In this document: positions 7,714-16,248 of the stretch, one piece after another
Position numbering within the stretch: the stretch's first letter is position 1
How the letters are laid out: each line of letters starts with the position of its first letter
Position numbers and translations under genes: made by a program
The notes under the pieces: model-generated
Seen by the model: only the letters and a program-made list of their open reading frames with translations
Told to the model about the DNA's origin: nothing
Databases searched by the model: none
Origin: Vitreoscilla filiformis
GTDB lineage: Bacteria > Pseudomonadota > Gammaproteobacteria > Burkholderiales > Burkholderiaceae_C
Direction: 5' to 3'
Length of the DNA: 64,000 nt
NCBI RefSeq assembly: GCF_002222655.1
Contig: NZ_CP022424.1
Span: forward strand, 62,001 to 126,000

Positions 7714-8361
7714 TCAGGCGTGGGCTTGGGTCAGGCGCTCATCCAGGCAGGCGCGGGCCCAGGCGGGCAGCACCGGCTGGCCTTGCACACCACGCACCAG
7801 CAGCAGTGTCACCAGCGGCTCCAGCGCCACCACACTCAGGTAGGAAGCCGTGAAACGCAACCAGTCCGCCAGCGCAAACGTGGTTTCCGATTGCGTCAGC
7901 CAGAAGCCCACCATCAGCGTGACACCGGCGTAATAAACGCCGTCCAGCTTGAGGATTTGCGCGGCGCTGACGCTGCGAGCGGCCAGGCGCTCCCCCAGCG
8001 TCTTGTGCAGCACGATCAGCGGCAGCATCAGCGACAGGGCGTTCACCCCCAGATGTACGAGGTCTTGCGGCTCGAACACCAGCCCTTGCAAGCCCAGGCC
8101 CAGCGCAAAACCGAACAGCGTGGGCAGGAACCCCAGCAGCAGGTAGATGGGCATGGCGCCGATGAAGTGCAGCTCGGACGGCCCCACCGGCAGGTGAAAC
8201 GCCTGCATGAACAGCGTGAAGAAGGCGGCGGCCAAACCGGTGCGCAGCCACAGCGTGGGGCGGCGCAGCAGCGCGGGGGCTTGGCTGGCCAGCAGCGCCA
8301 GGGCGGCCGCGTTGGCGGCCACGATCTTGGTTTGGGCCAGCAGGCCGGGTTCGATGTGCAT
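7714..8361 (-). CDS. cbiM: CbiM-like energy-coupling-factor transporter permease (cobalt uptake)
   Basis: 215 residues, strongly hydrophobic with about six membrane segments. The N-terminus begins MHIEPGLL, like the CbiM family in which the first residues and an early His bind Co2+/Ni2+; HLPVGPSELHFIGAMPIYLLLG is also family-like. The start is supported by AAGGAGAGAGAG directly before the ATG. It is first in the riboswitch-controlled operon, so cobalt uptake and corrin synthesis are co-regulated. No cbiN, cbiQ or cbiO is nearby, so it may act alone or with partners elsewhere. The same frame stays open upstream to 8598, encoding a hydrophobic stretch, but the strong ribosome binding site argues against that extension. 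Confidence 0.85.
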   Translation of the reverse strand: MHIEPGLLAQTKIVAANAAALALLASQAPALLRRPTLWLRTGLAAAFFTLFMQAFHLPVGPSELHFIGAMPIYLLLGFLPTLFGFALGLGLQGLVFEPQDLVHLGVNALSLMLPLIVLHKTLGERLAARSVSAAQILKLDGVYYAGVTLMVGFWLTQSETTFALADWLRFTASYLSVVALEPLVTLLLVRGVQGQPVLPAWARACLDERLTQAHA

Positions 8362-8621
8362 CTCTCTCTCCTTCGCGCCCCCACCGGGCGCCGTGCGTTG
8401 GAACGGTGGAACCAGACGCAAACCGGAAAAGGCGGGAGAGAGGATGAGCAGCAGGAGCCAGGTGCGGCGCGGGCACTTCGAGCGCTTGGGCTGCGGCCAG
8501 GGCACGGCGCTTGGCGCATGTGCATGGCCACCGCAGGCGGGGGCGAAACGAACGGGACGGACTTCAGGCTCTGTCGCGCATCCCGTCGCCCTCCGCAACG
8601 GCTTGCAGCTTTGCGCTTGCA
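8362..8621 (-). other. Leader between cobalamin riboswitch and cbiM
   Basis: About 260 nt with no recognisable gene. It contains the cbiM ribosome binding site at its 3' end. The cbiM frame is open through most of it and encodes a short hydrophobic run (TWLLLLILSPAFSGL), which could be chance in GC-rich DNA. No T-tract terminator was identified, so the riboswitch may act through translation or Rho. Confidence 0.4.
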
Positions 8622-8845
8622 GGCCGGTCTCCGGGCTCGGCGAGGGGCGGCGGGCCGTTGAGGGCTCACCTGCCGGAGCGCATCCACCTTCCCATGCCGT
8701 GCGGCACAGTGGTTGGGGCGGGTGGCCAAGGGGCCGACCGAGCTGATGCGTTCCAGGTCTCTCGCTTACCGTTGCGGGGGCAGCGCCGGGTTTTCACCGG
8801 CTTCCCGTTTCACCCTGGGCTGCGCTGAAACAGCGCGGCTTGGGG
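8622..8845 (-). ncRNA. Cobalamin (AdoCbl) riboswitch 1
   Basis: Read on the minus strand, the segment contains the conserved B12-box core: GAAGCCGGTGAAAACCCGGC-type stem, then GCTGCCCCCGCAACGGTAAG, and at the 3' end GCCCGGAGACCGGCC followed by TGCAAG. These elements and their spacing are characteristic of the Cobalamin riboswitch family. It precedes cbiM and the cbi operon on the same strand, so adenosylcobalamin is expected to repress cobalt uptake and corrin synthesis. The outer limits are approximate. Confidence 0.92.
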
Positions 8846-8884
8846 CACCTGAAGCGGGGCGGAGTGTAGCGGAGAGGGCCGATG

Positions 8885-9994
8885 TCAGGCTGACGGCCTT
8901 GCCGCAGCACGCCACGCATCGCGCAACGCAGCGACGGTGGTCGGGCTTTGCGTCGAAATCCGCACCCACCCCGGCAACCCAAACGAGCGCGCATCCCGCA
9001 GCTTGATGCTGGCTTGGCGCAACTGGGCTTGCCGCTCTGTCCAGTCCAACACAGCCTCCATCGGGCGGGCCAGCCAAAAGGGCGTGACGCTGTCTTCATC
9101 TTCCTGCATCCACCCCAGTTGGGCGAGTTGGTCGCGCTGCGCTTGGCGCCATTGGCGTAAGGTAGTGCGGCATTCACTCAACCACTGCTGAAGGCTCGGC
9201 TCGCACCAAGTCTGAAGCAACCCCACGCCTTCGGCTGACAGCACCCAACTCGGGGCCAGCGCCCGCACTTGCTCCCCCATGAGCATCGGCAGGTGTTCGG
9301 GCACCACCAGCCATCCGGCGCGGATGCCCGTCAGCCCCAGCGCTTTGTTGGGCGACAGCATCTGCCAGCACTGCTGTGCCACGTCGGGGGGCACCGGGTC
9401 GTGTCCGTACAGCCGCAGCGGTTCATAAGCCCGGTCCAGCACCACGTGTGCGCCGCCTGCGTGGGCGCGGGCCAGCAGTAGAGGCCACAGTTCAGGTGGT
9501 AACGTGCCGCCGGTGGGGCTGGCGGGTTCGGTGATCCACACCAGCGCAGGGCCCGGGTGCGAGCGCAGCCCCGCCATCAATTGCTCCGGGGTGCGCCAAG
9601 CATGGACGCGCAACCCCAGCATCTGTGCCGCAACGCGGTAATCGGCATAACCCGGTTCGGGCACCCACACCTCGCGCCAGCCTTGGAGATGCGCCGCCAA
9701 ACTCAAGCGGCGAATCGCCTCGCTGCTGCCCGCCGTGGGCACAATGCGCTCGGCCCCCACGCCCGACCACGCCCCCAGGCACGCCCGCAACGCCCGGTAG
9801 CTGGGCTCCGGATAGCAGCAGCGGTTGACCTGACGCAGCACCTGCCAGAGTTCCTCGGGGGCGGGCAGGGGGTTGGCGTTGGTGGAGAAATCGAACCGCA
9901 CGGGCCCGGCAGCATCGGGCCCGCCATGTTCAGGCCAGGCCACAGCCGGCGCGGCGGAAACGGACAAAGTGGAGAGAGACGAAGGCACGGACAT
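8885..9994 (-). CDS. cobC: L-threonine-O-3-phosphate decarboxylase (CobC/CobD type)
   Basis: 369 residues, a fold-type I PLP enzyme of the histidinol-phosphate aminotransferase family. It is expected to make (R)-1-aminopropan-2-ol phosphate for the nucleotide loop. Signatures are FDFSTNANPLP, IVPTAGSSEAIRRLSLA, VWITEPASPTGGTLP and the PLP-lysine segment SPNKALGLTGIRAGWL. It sits directly downstream of cbiB, which attaches the aminopropanol product, supporting the role. The start is the ATG giving MSVPSSLS, 23 nt after the cbiB stop. Its 3' end is about 40 nt upstream of riboswitch 1. Confidence 0.85.
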   Translation of the reverse strand: MSVPSSLSTLSVSAAPAVAWPEHGGPDAAGPVRFDFSTNANPLPAPEELWQVLRQVNRCCYPEPSYRALRACLGAWSGVGAERIVPTAGSSEAIRRLSLAAHLQGWREVWVPEPGYADYRVAAQMLGLRVHAWRTPEQLMAGLRSHPGPALVWITEPASPTGGTLPPELWPLLLARAHAGGAHVVLDRAYEPLRLYGHDPVPPDVAQQCWQMLSPNKALGLTGIRAGWLVVPEHLPMLMGEQVRALAPSWVLSAEGVGLLQTWCEPSLQQWLSECRTTLRQWRQAQRDQLAQLGWMQEDEDSVTPFWLARPMEAVLDWTERQAQLRQASIKLRDARSFGLPGWVRISTQSPTTVAALRDAWRAAARPSA

Positions 9995-10017
9995 GCCGCG
10001 ATCTTCGCCCACTTTGT

Positions 10018-10944
10018 TCACCTCCCCGCCAGCACGATCCCCAAGATGGCGGTTCCGCCAGCCACCCAGCCCACAGCGCGGCCAGCCCAATGCAGCGCTT
10101 GGCGATGGTCGTCCGCCTGGGGTGCCCGCCCGTTTTCGTTCAGCGCATAAACACCGTGTTTGCTCAAGCGACACCCCAGCAGCCACGCCATGGCACCCAT
10201 CGGCCAGCCACCATTGGGAGACGGTGTGCGGCTGGCCTGTTCACGCAGCGTGGCCCAACCGGGCCAGCGGCCTGCTGCGCCGCACAGCAGCAGGGCGGTC
10301 AGGCGCGCTGGCAGCCACGACAAACCATCGTCCACCCATGCGGCCCACTTGCCGGCCCACTCCCAGCGCCCGCGATAACCCCACATGGCGTCGGCGGTGT
10401 TGGCGAAGCGGTACAGCGCGGCACCGGGCAAACCGGCCACGGCCAGCCAGAACAGCGGGGCGATCACCGAATCGTTGAGGTTTTCGGCCAGGGTTTCGAT
10501 GGCGGCTTCGCGCACGTCGGTGGCGCTGAGGGGCGTCGTGTCCCGGCTGACCAGGCGGGACAGTTGGGTGCGGCCTTGCGCCAGGGACGCGGCCAGCGCG
10601 GTGTCCACCGCCTGGACTTCATCGCGCAGCATGCGCCAAGCCAGCAGTGGTTTGAGCAGCAGACCCAGCAGCGGCACGGTCACCCAAGCGGGCCACGTGG
10701 AGAGCAGCCAGCGCTCCAGCCCAGCGGCCACCCCGACCACCAGCGCGGCGCCGATGCCCCAAGCCACCGTGCCCGCCACGAACGCCGACGCCGCTGGCAG
10801 GCGCGGCAACCCCGTGCTGAACAGGCCCAACCAACGCCCCATCCACACCACGGGATGCCAGCGGGTGGGTGGTTCGCCGAGCCAGCGGTCGGTGGCTAAG
10901 GCGATGAGAATGATCCAAGGGAGATCGGACAGGTCAGTTATCAT
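10018..10944 (-). CDS. cbiB: Adenosylcobinamide-phosphate synthase (CbiB/CobD)
   Basis: 308 residues, an integral membrane protein. It joins aminopropanol phosphate to adenosylcobyric acid. Family motifs are ATDRWLGEPPTRWHPVVWMGR at the N-terminus, SRDTTPLSATDVREAAIETLAENLNDSVIAPLFW (the central conserved block, read here in parts), YRFANTADAMWGYR and WLPARLTALLL. The symbol cobD is used for the same enzyme in aerobic-pathway nomenclature. It is first of a two-gene unit with cobC and is transcribed divergently from the membrane protein at 10977. Confidence 0.92.
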   Translation of the reverse strand: MITDLSDLPWIILIALATDRWLGEPPTRWHPVVWMGRWLGLFSTGLPRLPAASAFVAGTVAWGIGAALVVGVAAGLERWLLSTWPAWVTVPLLGLLLKPLLAWRMLRDEVQAVDTALAASLAQGRTQLSRLVSRDTTPLSATDVREAAIETLAENLNDSVIAPLFWLAVAGLPGAALYRFANTADAMWGYRGRWEWAGKWAAWVDDGLSWLPARLTALLLCGAAGRWPGWATLREQASRTPSPNGGWPMGAMAWLLGCRLSKHGVYALNENGRAPQADDHRQALHWAGRAVGWVAGGTAILGIVLAGR

Positions 10945-10976
10945 GTTTTTATTTTGCCAAATGGGAGTGAAAATTC

Positions 10977-12818
10977 ATGGAGAGTAAGTCAGAGGATGCG
11001 CCATTTTTCTTTGACACCGGGGGGCTGGTGATATTGATCATCGGGTTATGGTGGGCGGCCAAACCTTTTATCAGCGTCGATTATCACGATGGCCTGTTGT
11101 ACGCAGCGGACGCATTGCGCCTGTTGCACCCAGATCGGTTTAAGCACGATTTATTCTTTCATTCTAAAACGCAGGGTAATTTTTCGATTTTCCCGTGGTT
11201 GTACAGCGGTTTGATCGAATCCTGGGGGCTCAAACCCGCTGCGCTGGGCATGGTGATCATGGCCCGAACCATGTGGGTGGGTGCTTTGCTGCTGTTGGCC
11301 CGATCGTTGAGGGGGGGCGTTTTTTATCTTTGGGCGGTTGGGGCCATGCTGCTGCTGCCTGCCGGTTATGACAGCCTGTTGGCATTTCATTACGGAGAAG
11401 CCATTCCTACTCCGCGTTGCTGGGCCGAGGCGTTTGGCATGTTGGCTTTGGCGGCGTACCTTCAACAGCGGCATGTGGGGGCTGCGTGTCTTTGGGTGAT
11501 ATCGGCAGCCTTTCACCCTTTGATGGCCTTGCCAGTGGGATTGCTCTTGGTGATGATGCATCGATTCCGATGGGGAATCATCGCCATGGCCTGCGGCCTG
11601 TGTTTGGGGGCTGCTTACGGTGGCCTGGTGCCATTTGTGGGAATTTTTCAAAATTTTGATGATACTTGGTGGCAGTTGGTGCGCTCCCGCAATGGATCGG
11701 TGCTGATTCAGAACTGGCGCGTGGAATGGTGGTTGAAACCGGTGGTGTTATGGGTTTTGCTGCACCTGATCGCCACCACCGATGCCCGTGAGCCGATCAG
11801 AAAACTCGCCAAAGCGTTGGCCATGACCTTGGTGGTGTGCATGGCCTTGTGGTTACTGGCGTGTTGGCAGCGCAACGTATTATTGTGCCAACTGCAACTG
11901 TGGCGGGTTTTGTGGTTGGTGCAGTTGCTGGCCCCGGCTTTGTGGATCAGCGGCCTCAAACCTTGGCGTGATTGGGATCGGATCGATGTTGCCCATGTGA
12001 TGGCCGTGGTCACCGCTTTGCTGGGCAGCATTTGGGTCTTGAATCTTTTGATATGGCCTGCATGGCTCCTGACCTTACCCAGGGTGCGCGAGAAACTCCA
12101 ACACCCCATGGCGCTTCGTTGGTTGCCCATTGGTTTTGGCGCTTTGTTTTTGCTGATGATTCCGGAAAAATGGGCGATTTTCCGCACCATGTCTCAGCTC
12201 CATGCAGTGCGGGATGTCCCTGGGGCCGATGGGGTGGCGGCAGCGTCCGAGTTCTTGATGGCCGCCGTGATCGTGCTGGGCATCGCTCGCTGCATGGTAT
12301 TGGCCCGGCGGTTCAGCCCCTCTTTGGCCATGGGGGTGGGGTGGGGAAGCGCTGGTTTGGTGCTGGCGTTCAATGCATGGGTCATGTCCCATCAAATTCA
12401 GCGGGCCACCGAACCATTACCGGATGTGCAGGCCCTGCAAACGATGATCCCGGAAAAATCGGTGGTGTATTGGAGCCAAGGCCACTATGCCGCGTGGCTT
12501 TATTTGCAGCGCAGCAGTTATGCCAGCCATCGCCAGGGTGCTGGGGTGATGTTCTCGCGGGAGTCTGCGGTTTTGCTGGCCGAGCGCTTGGGGCGTTTGC
12601 GGGCGATTGGGTTTGAAAATGTCGATCGAGGATGGGTCATTCCGCCGGTATCTTGGGGAGAAGATGTGCCGGAGGGCCCACGCAGTTTGTGTGCCGATTC
12701 TGCGCTGGATTTTGTGATCGTGCCGGAAGAGCTGCCGGATGCGGATGCGATCGTGCCTTCCACCGTCTCGAAAGAATTTACCGCCTTATCGGTTTTTCGG
12801 TGCAAGCCGGCAGCCTGA
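10977..12818 (+). CDS. Large polytopic membrane protein of unknown function
   Basis: 613 residues with about 12 hydrophobic segments spread along the chain. An early acidic/His loop (SVDYHDGLLYAADALRLLHP) lies after the first membrane segment, and a soluble C-terminal part of about 150 residues follows. That topology resembles GT-C-type glycosyltransferases or related exporters, but no diagnostic motif was found and no function is claimed. Codon use is less GC-biased than in the neighbouring cob genes, hinting at separate ancestry. It ends 3 nt before the convergent LysR gene. Confidence 0.75.
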   Translation: MESKSEDAPFFFDTGGLVILIIGLWWAAKPFISVDYHDGLLYAADALRLLHPDRFKHDLFFHSKTQGNFSIFPWLYSGLIESWGLKPAALGMVIMARTMWVGALLLLARSLRGGVFYLWAVGAMLLLPAGYDSLLAFHYGEAIPTPRCWAEAFGMLALAAYLQQRHVGAACLWVISAAFHPLMALPVGLLLVMMHRFRWGIIAMACGLCLGAAYGGLVPFVGIFQNFDDTWWQLVRSRNGSVLIQNWRVEWWLKPVVLWVLLHLIATTDAREPIRKLAKALAMTLVVCMALWLLACWQRNVLLCQLQLWRVLWLVQLLAPALWISGLKPWRDWDRIDVAHVMAVVTALLGSIWVLNLLIWPAWLLTLPRVREKLQHPMALRWLPIGFGALFLLMIPEKWAIFRTMSQLHAVRDVPGADGVAAASEFLMAAVIVLGIARCMVLARRFSPSLAMGVGWGSAGLVLAFNAWVMSHQIQRATEPLPDVQALQTMIPEKSVVYWSQGHYAAWLYLQRSSYASHRQGAGVMFSRESAVLLAERLGRLRAIGFENVDRGWVIPPVSWGEDVPEGPRSLCADSALDFVIVPEELPDADAIVPSTVSKEFTALSVFRCKPAA

Positions 12819-12821
12819 AAC

Positions 12822-13712
12822 TCACCCCATCAACTGGGTCAACCATTCCGCAAACGCTTGGCACTCCCAGCGCTCTATCGCGCCTGGGGCCCAGCAAAGG
12901 TAATGTCGGTTCGGCGTGGTGACGCTGAGGGGCGACAGTTTCACCAAACGCCCCGATGCGATCCACGCCGCCCCCAGCCGCTGGCGCAGCAACACCACAC
13001 CCAGGCCACTGGCAGCGGCGTCGTAGGCCAGGCCCAGGTCGTTGAACTGAGCGCCCAACTGGGGTTCGGCCAAACGCACCCCGCAGTGCTGAAACCACGG
13101 CGACCACGGCTCCAACGGGCTGCGCACCAACCGCAAGCCCGCCAGCTCGGCGCGGGTACACAGCCCCGCAAAGGGGCCGAACTCATGCAGAAAACCCGGG
13201 CTGCACGCGGGGGTCACCGCATCGGTGAGCAGCAGGCGATGCTCGCAATCGCTGTAACCGCCTGGGCCGAAACGCACCTCCAAATCCGCCGGCTCGGCCT
13301 TCACATCCAGCAGCGGGATGGAAACTTGGAACACCAAATCAATGTCCGGATAGGCGTTGCGAAACAGCGCCAGGTGCGGCATCACCAACTCCCGGCAAAA
13401 CGTGGGCGTGACGGCCACCCGCAAGCGCGTCGGGCGCGGTGTGGCGGTGCTGCCGCCGCGTCCGGGGGCCATGTGTTGCAGGGCGTCCAGGGCGGTGCGT
13501 ACATGCGCGAGGTAGGCCGCGCCGTCGGCAGTGAGGGTGAAATCACTGCGCGCAAACAGTTTGAATCCCAGGTGATCTTCCAACTGCCGCAACCGGTGGC
13601 TGACCGCGCTCACCGTGACACACAGCGCTTCACTCGCCTTGCTGACGCTGCGCAGCCGGGCCACGGCCTCAAACGTTATCAAGCACTGGATGGGGGGAAT
13701 GTGGGGGTACAT
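12822..13712 (-). CDS. LysR-family transcriptional regulator (GcvA-like)
   Basis: 296 residues. The N-terminal winged HTH (about residues 8-66: CLITFEAVARLRSVSKASE, SAVSHRLRQLEDHLG, LFARS) is followed by a periplasmic-binding-like effector domain (about 95-290). The order LTADGAAYLAHVRTALD after the HTH is typical of GcvA-like members. The target is unknown: both neighbours are unrelated in direction (convergent membrane protein, upstream low-GC lipoprotein). Confidence 0.88.
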   Translation of the reverse strand: MYPHIPPIQCLITFEAVARLRSVSKASEALCVTVSAVSHRLRQLEDHLGFKLFARSDFTLTADGAAYLAHVRTALDALQHMAPGRGGSTATPRPTRLRVAVTPTFCRELVMPHLALFRNAYPDIDLVFQVSIPLLDVKAEPADLEVRFGPGGYSDCEHRLLLTDAVTPACSPGFLHEFGPFAGLCTRAELAGLRLVRSPLEPWSPWFQHCGVRLAEPQLGAQFNDLGLAYDAAASGLGVVLLRQRLGAAWIASGRLVKLSPLSVTTPNRHYLCWAPGAIERWECQAFAEWLTQLMG

Positions 13713-13766
13713 CGTGAAATTAACCCATGACCGTTGTGGGAAGATGGCAGGGCAATAACTTCGTTG

Positions 13767-14387
13767 TTATTTTTGTTGATGGAGAACGATGCTCAAAAAA
13801 ACAAAGGGGATCAAAGCGACGGTTAGCAAAGTTAACACACCATCCGCAGCCAGTGTGATGGGGGTCAGTGGTGCTTTTAAAGCGTTTTCTAGCGATGATG
13901 GTTTGGCGGAAATGGAAATGGTTTGATTTTTGTTGAGTTTGTATTTGTTTGTGGCTGGGTTGATTATATTGTTCGATGTGTATCTTTTCCCGGTGACAGT
14001 GAGTTCCAGGCGCATGATTTTTCCCATGAGAACCCTGAAACCCAATGACGAAGCCAGATCAAATTCATGATCTGATAAGGTGTCCATGGTTGTCATTTCC
14101 ACTGTGCCATGGAGTTCGTTTTTTTCATTGACAAAGAAATCCCCAAACCGGGTGATGATTTTTTGGGAGAGGGTGGATTGCGTGAGGCTCAGAATGGTGG
14201 CCGGCGCTTCCATGATGTAATGAAACTCTCGCCCCAGAAAAACGATATTTTTTCCATCGGTGGACAGGAGAATTTCGGATACCTCTTCCTGGTATCTGTA
14301 GTCTTCATAGAGCGCTTTGGTCGTGCATCCTGGTAATATGAGCGAAAACAGTGCTAATTGAATGAGTGAGCGTTTTCTAGCGTTCAT
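13767..14387 (-). CDS. Putative lipoprotein of unknown function
   Basis: 206 residues from the chosen ATG. The N-terminus MNARKRSLIQLALFSLILPGC is a signal peptide with a lipobox (LPGC) at about residue 21, which decides the start over longer in-frame options. The C-terminus has a hydrophobic stretch (LTLLTVALIPFVFLSIVL), unusual for a lipoprotein. The DNA is much richer in A+T than the flanking cob genes, suggesting transfer. It follows a zinc-finger remnant by 10 nt. No family was recognised. Confidence 0.65.
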   Translation of the reverse strand: MNARKRSLIQLALFSLILPGCTTKALYEDYRYQEEVSEILLSTDGKNIVFLGREFHYIMEAPATILSLTQSTLSQKIITRFGDFFVNEKNELHGTVEMTTMDTLSDHEFDLASSLGFRVLMGKIMRLELTVTGKRYTSNNIINPATNKYKLNKNQTISISAKPSSLENALKAPLTPITLAADGVLTLLTVALIPFVFLSIVLHQQK

Positions 14388-14397
14388 GGTGTGTCGT

Positions 14398-14553
14398 CTA
14401 TCCAACCTGTGACTGATGCGCCCGGCAGTACTGGAAACCGCCAAATCGCCCTTCTTGATTCCAGCAAAATTTGCCTTCATCAAAACTGATTCTTTCACCA
14501 CATGCAACGCACACCAGCTTGCGGCCTGAGGTGAGTTCAGGCTTCGGCTTCGC
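14398..14553 (-). pseudogene. Zinc-finger gene remnant in frame after cobT
   Basis: Immediately after the cobT TGA the same frame stays open for 51 residues. It encodes a convincing treble-clef-like segment: CVACGERISFDEGKFCW, then RFGGFQYCRAHQ. Such Cys-Cys...FCW...YC..HQ tails occur at the C-termini of various nuclease-like and zinc-ribbon proteins. There is no ATG; the only internal start is a GTG without ribosome binding site. It is best read as the 3' fragment of a gene truncated when this junction formed. A readthrough extension of CobT is less likely, because CobT already has its normal end. Confidence 0.5.
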
Positions 14554-15609
14554 TCAGCCCTCTTTCCCCGCCACCCCCGCACTCTCAAAACTCGCCATCT
14601 CATTCAAAAACGCCGCCGCCGCCTTCACCAATGGCCAGGCCAACACCGCGCCGGTGCCTTCGCCCAAACGCAAATCCAGCGCCAAGAGCGGCTCGCCGCC
14701 CACGGCTTGCAGCATCGCCGCATGGCCGGCTTCGGCGGAACGGTGCGCAAACACGCAGTAATCCAGCACCGCTGGCGCGATGTGTCGCGCCGCCAGCAAG
14801 GCACTGCTGGCGATGAAACCGTCCACCAACACCACCATGCGCCGCTCGGCTGCACCCAGCATGGCGCCGGCCATCATGGCGATTTCAAACCCGCCATATT
14901 CGCGCAGCGCCTCAACGCCATCGGTGAGGGCGCCGGTGCGCGCCGCCGCACGGGCCAGCACCTCGCGTTTGCGCGCCAGGCCGGCATCGTCCACGCCGGT
15001 GCCTCGGCCCACGGCCACGTCCAGCGGCACGCCGGCCAGTTTGTGCAACAACAGGCTGGCGGCGGAGGTGTTGGCAATGCCCATCTCGCCAAACGCCACC
15101 ACGTTGCAGCCGTCTTCAGCCGCTTGGTGCATCAAGGCTCGGCCTTGCGCCAAGGCCGCGTCGCACTGGGCGGCGGTCATCGCGGGTTGCTCGGCGCTGT
15201 TGGCCGTGCCGGGGGCCACTTTGGCGTGAATCAGGCCGGGGGCGTTGGCAAAGTCGTGGTTCACACCGGCGTCCACCACGCGCACGCTCATGCCCACGGC
15301 ACGCGCCAGGGCGTTCACCGCCGCGCCGCCAGCCAGGAAGTTCATCACCATTTGCCAGCTCACATCTTGCGGGTAGGCGCTCACGCCTTCGTGCGCGATG
15401 CCGTGATCGCCCGCGAACACGTACACACGCGGATCCCGCAACGCAGGCGACAAGGTGTTTTGCACCAACCCTAAACGCAACGCCACCGTTTCAAGCTGGC
15501 CCAGCGCGCCCAACGGCTTGGTTTTGGTGTCGATCTTGTGACGCAGGCGGGCGGCCAATTCGGCCTGAGCGGCGGTGTGCAGGGACGTGATTTCAGGAAT
15601 GAAAGCCAT
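14554..15609 (-). CDS. cobT: Nicotinate-nucleotide:dimethylbenzimidazole phosphoribosyltransferase
   Basis: 351 residues, normal family length. It activates 5,6-dimethylbenzimidazole to alpha-ribazole phosphate for the lower ligand, linking it to the BluB domain at the left edge. Motifs are [75 protein letters not shown] and the C-terminal [15 protein letters not shown] with the catalytic Glu. It starts 2 nt after the cobO stop. Confidence 0.95.
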   Translation of the reverse strand: MAFIPEITSLHTAAQAELAARLRHKIDTKTKPLGALGQLETVALRLGLVQNTLSPALRDPRVYVFAGDHGIAHEGVSAYPQDVSWQMVMNFLAGGAAVNALARAVGMSVRVVDAGVNHDFANAPGLIHAKVAPGTANSAEQPAMTAAQCDAALAQGRALMHQAAEDGCNVVAFGEMGIANTSAASLLLHKLAGVPLDVAVGRGTGVDDAGLARKREVLARAAARTGALTDGVEALREYGGFEIAMMAGAMLGAAERRMVVLVDGFIASSALLAARHIAPAVLDYCVFAHRSAEAGHAAMLQAVGGEPLLALDLRLGEGTGAVLAWPLVKAAAAFLNEMASFESAGVAGKEG

Positions 15610-15611
15610 GG

Positions 15612-16229
15612 TCAAAACTCCAGACCGCGCTGGGCGCGGATGCCTTGTTTGAAGGCGTGTTTGGTCACTTTGATGTCGGACACGGTGTGCGCCAGCTCGA
15701 CCAGCTCGGCTGGCGCCCCGCGTCCGGTGATGACAACGTGTTGCATCAGCGGTCGGGCCATCACATCGGCCAGCACCGTGGCGGTGTCGAGGTAGCCGTG
15801 GGCCAGCACGATGTTGAGTTCGTCCAGCAGCACCAAGCCCACATCGTCGCGGCGCAGCAGGGCGCGGGCCTGTTCCCAGCCGGCTTGGGCACGTTCGATG
15901 TCCCGCGCGCGGTTCTGGGTGTTCCAGGTGAAGCCTTCGCCGCAAACGTGGTATTCGACTTCGTCGGGAAAACGGCGGAAGAACTGTTCTTCCCCCGTGG
16001 GTGTGGCGCCTTTGATGAACTGCACCACGCCGGCTTTCATGCCGTGGCCCAGGGTGCGCGCCACCATGCCAAAGCCTGAGCTGCTCTTGCCCTTGCCGGG
16101 GCCGGTGAGCACCAGCAACACGCCGGTGTCTTCGGTGGCAGCGGCGATGCGAGCATCCACAGCGGCTTTGATGCGCTGCATCTTGTCGCGGTGGCGCTGT
16201 TCGATGTCGTCGATTTCATCAGGGGTCAT
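15612..16229 (-). CDS. cobO: Cob(I)yrinic acid a,c-diamide adenosyltransferase
   Basis: 205 residues, CobO/BtuR (CobA-type) ATP:corrinoid adenosyltransferase. P-loop [21 protein letters not shown] near residues 38-58; also [36 protein letters not shown] and VVITGRGAP. It adds the upper 5'-deoxyadenosyl ligand. The start MTPDEIDD is supported by GGAGAG 8 nt upstream. It lies between btuD and cobT in the second riboswitch operon, so salvage and adenosylation are coupled. Confidence 0.94.
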   Translation of the reverse strand: MTPDEIDDIEQRHRDKMQRIKAAVDARIAAATEDTGVLLVLTGPGKGKSSSGFGMVARTLGHGMKAGVVQFIKGATPTGEEQFFRRFPDEVEYHVCGEGFTWNTQNRARDIERAQAGWEQARALLRRDDVGLVLLDELNIVLAHGYLDTATVLADVMARPLMQHVVITGRGAPAELVELAHTVSDIKVTKHAFKQGIRAQRGLEF

Positions 16230-16248
16230 GGGGACTCTCCAACAGCCA

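Noticed and set aside
14398..15609. Stop-codon readthrough extending CobT with a zinc finger
   Set aside because: CobT already has normal length and ending; no selenocysteine or readthrough signal was identified, so a gene remnant is simpler.
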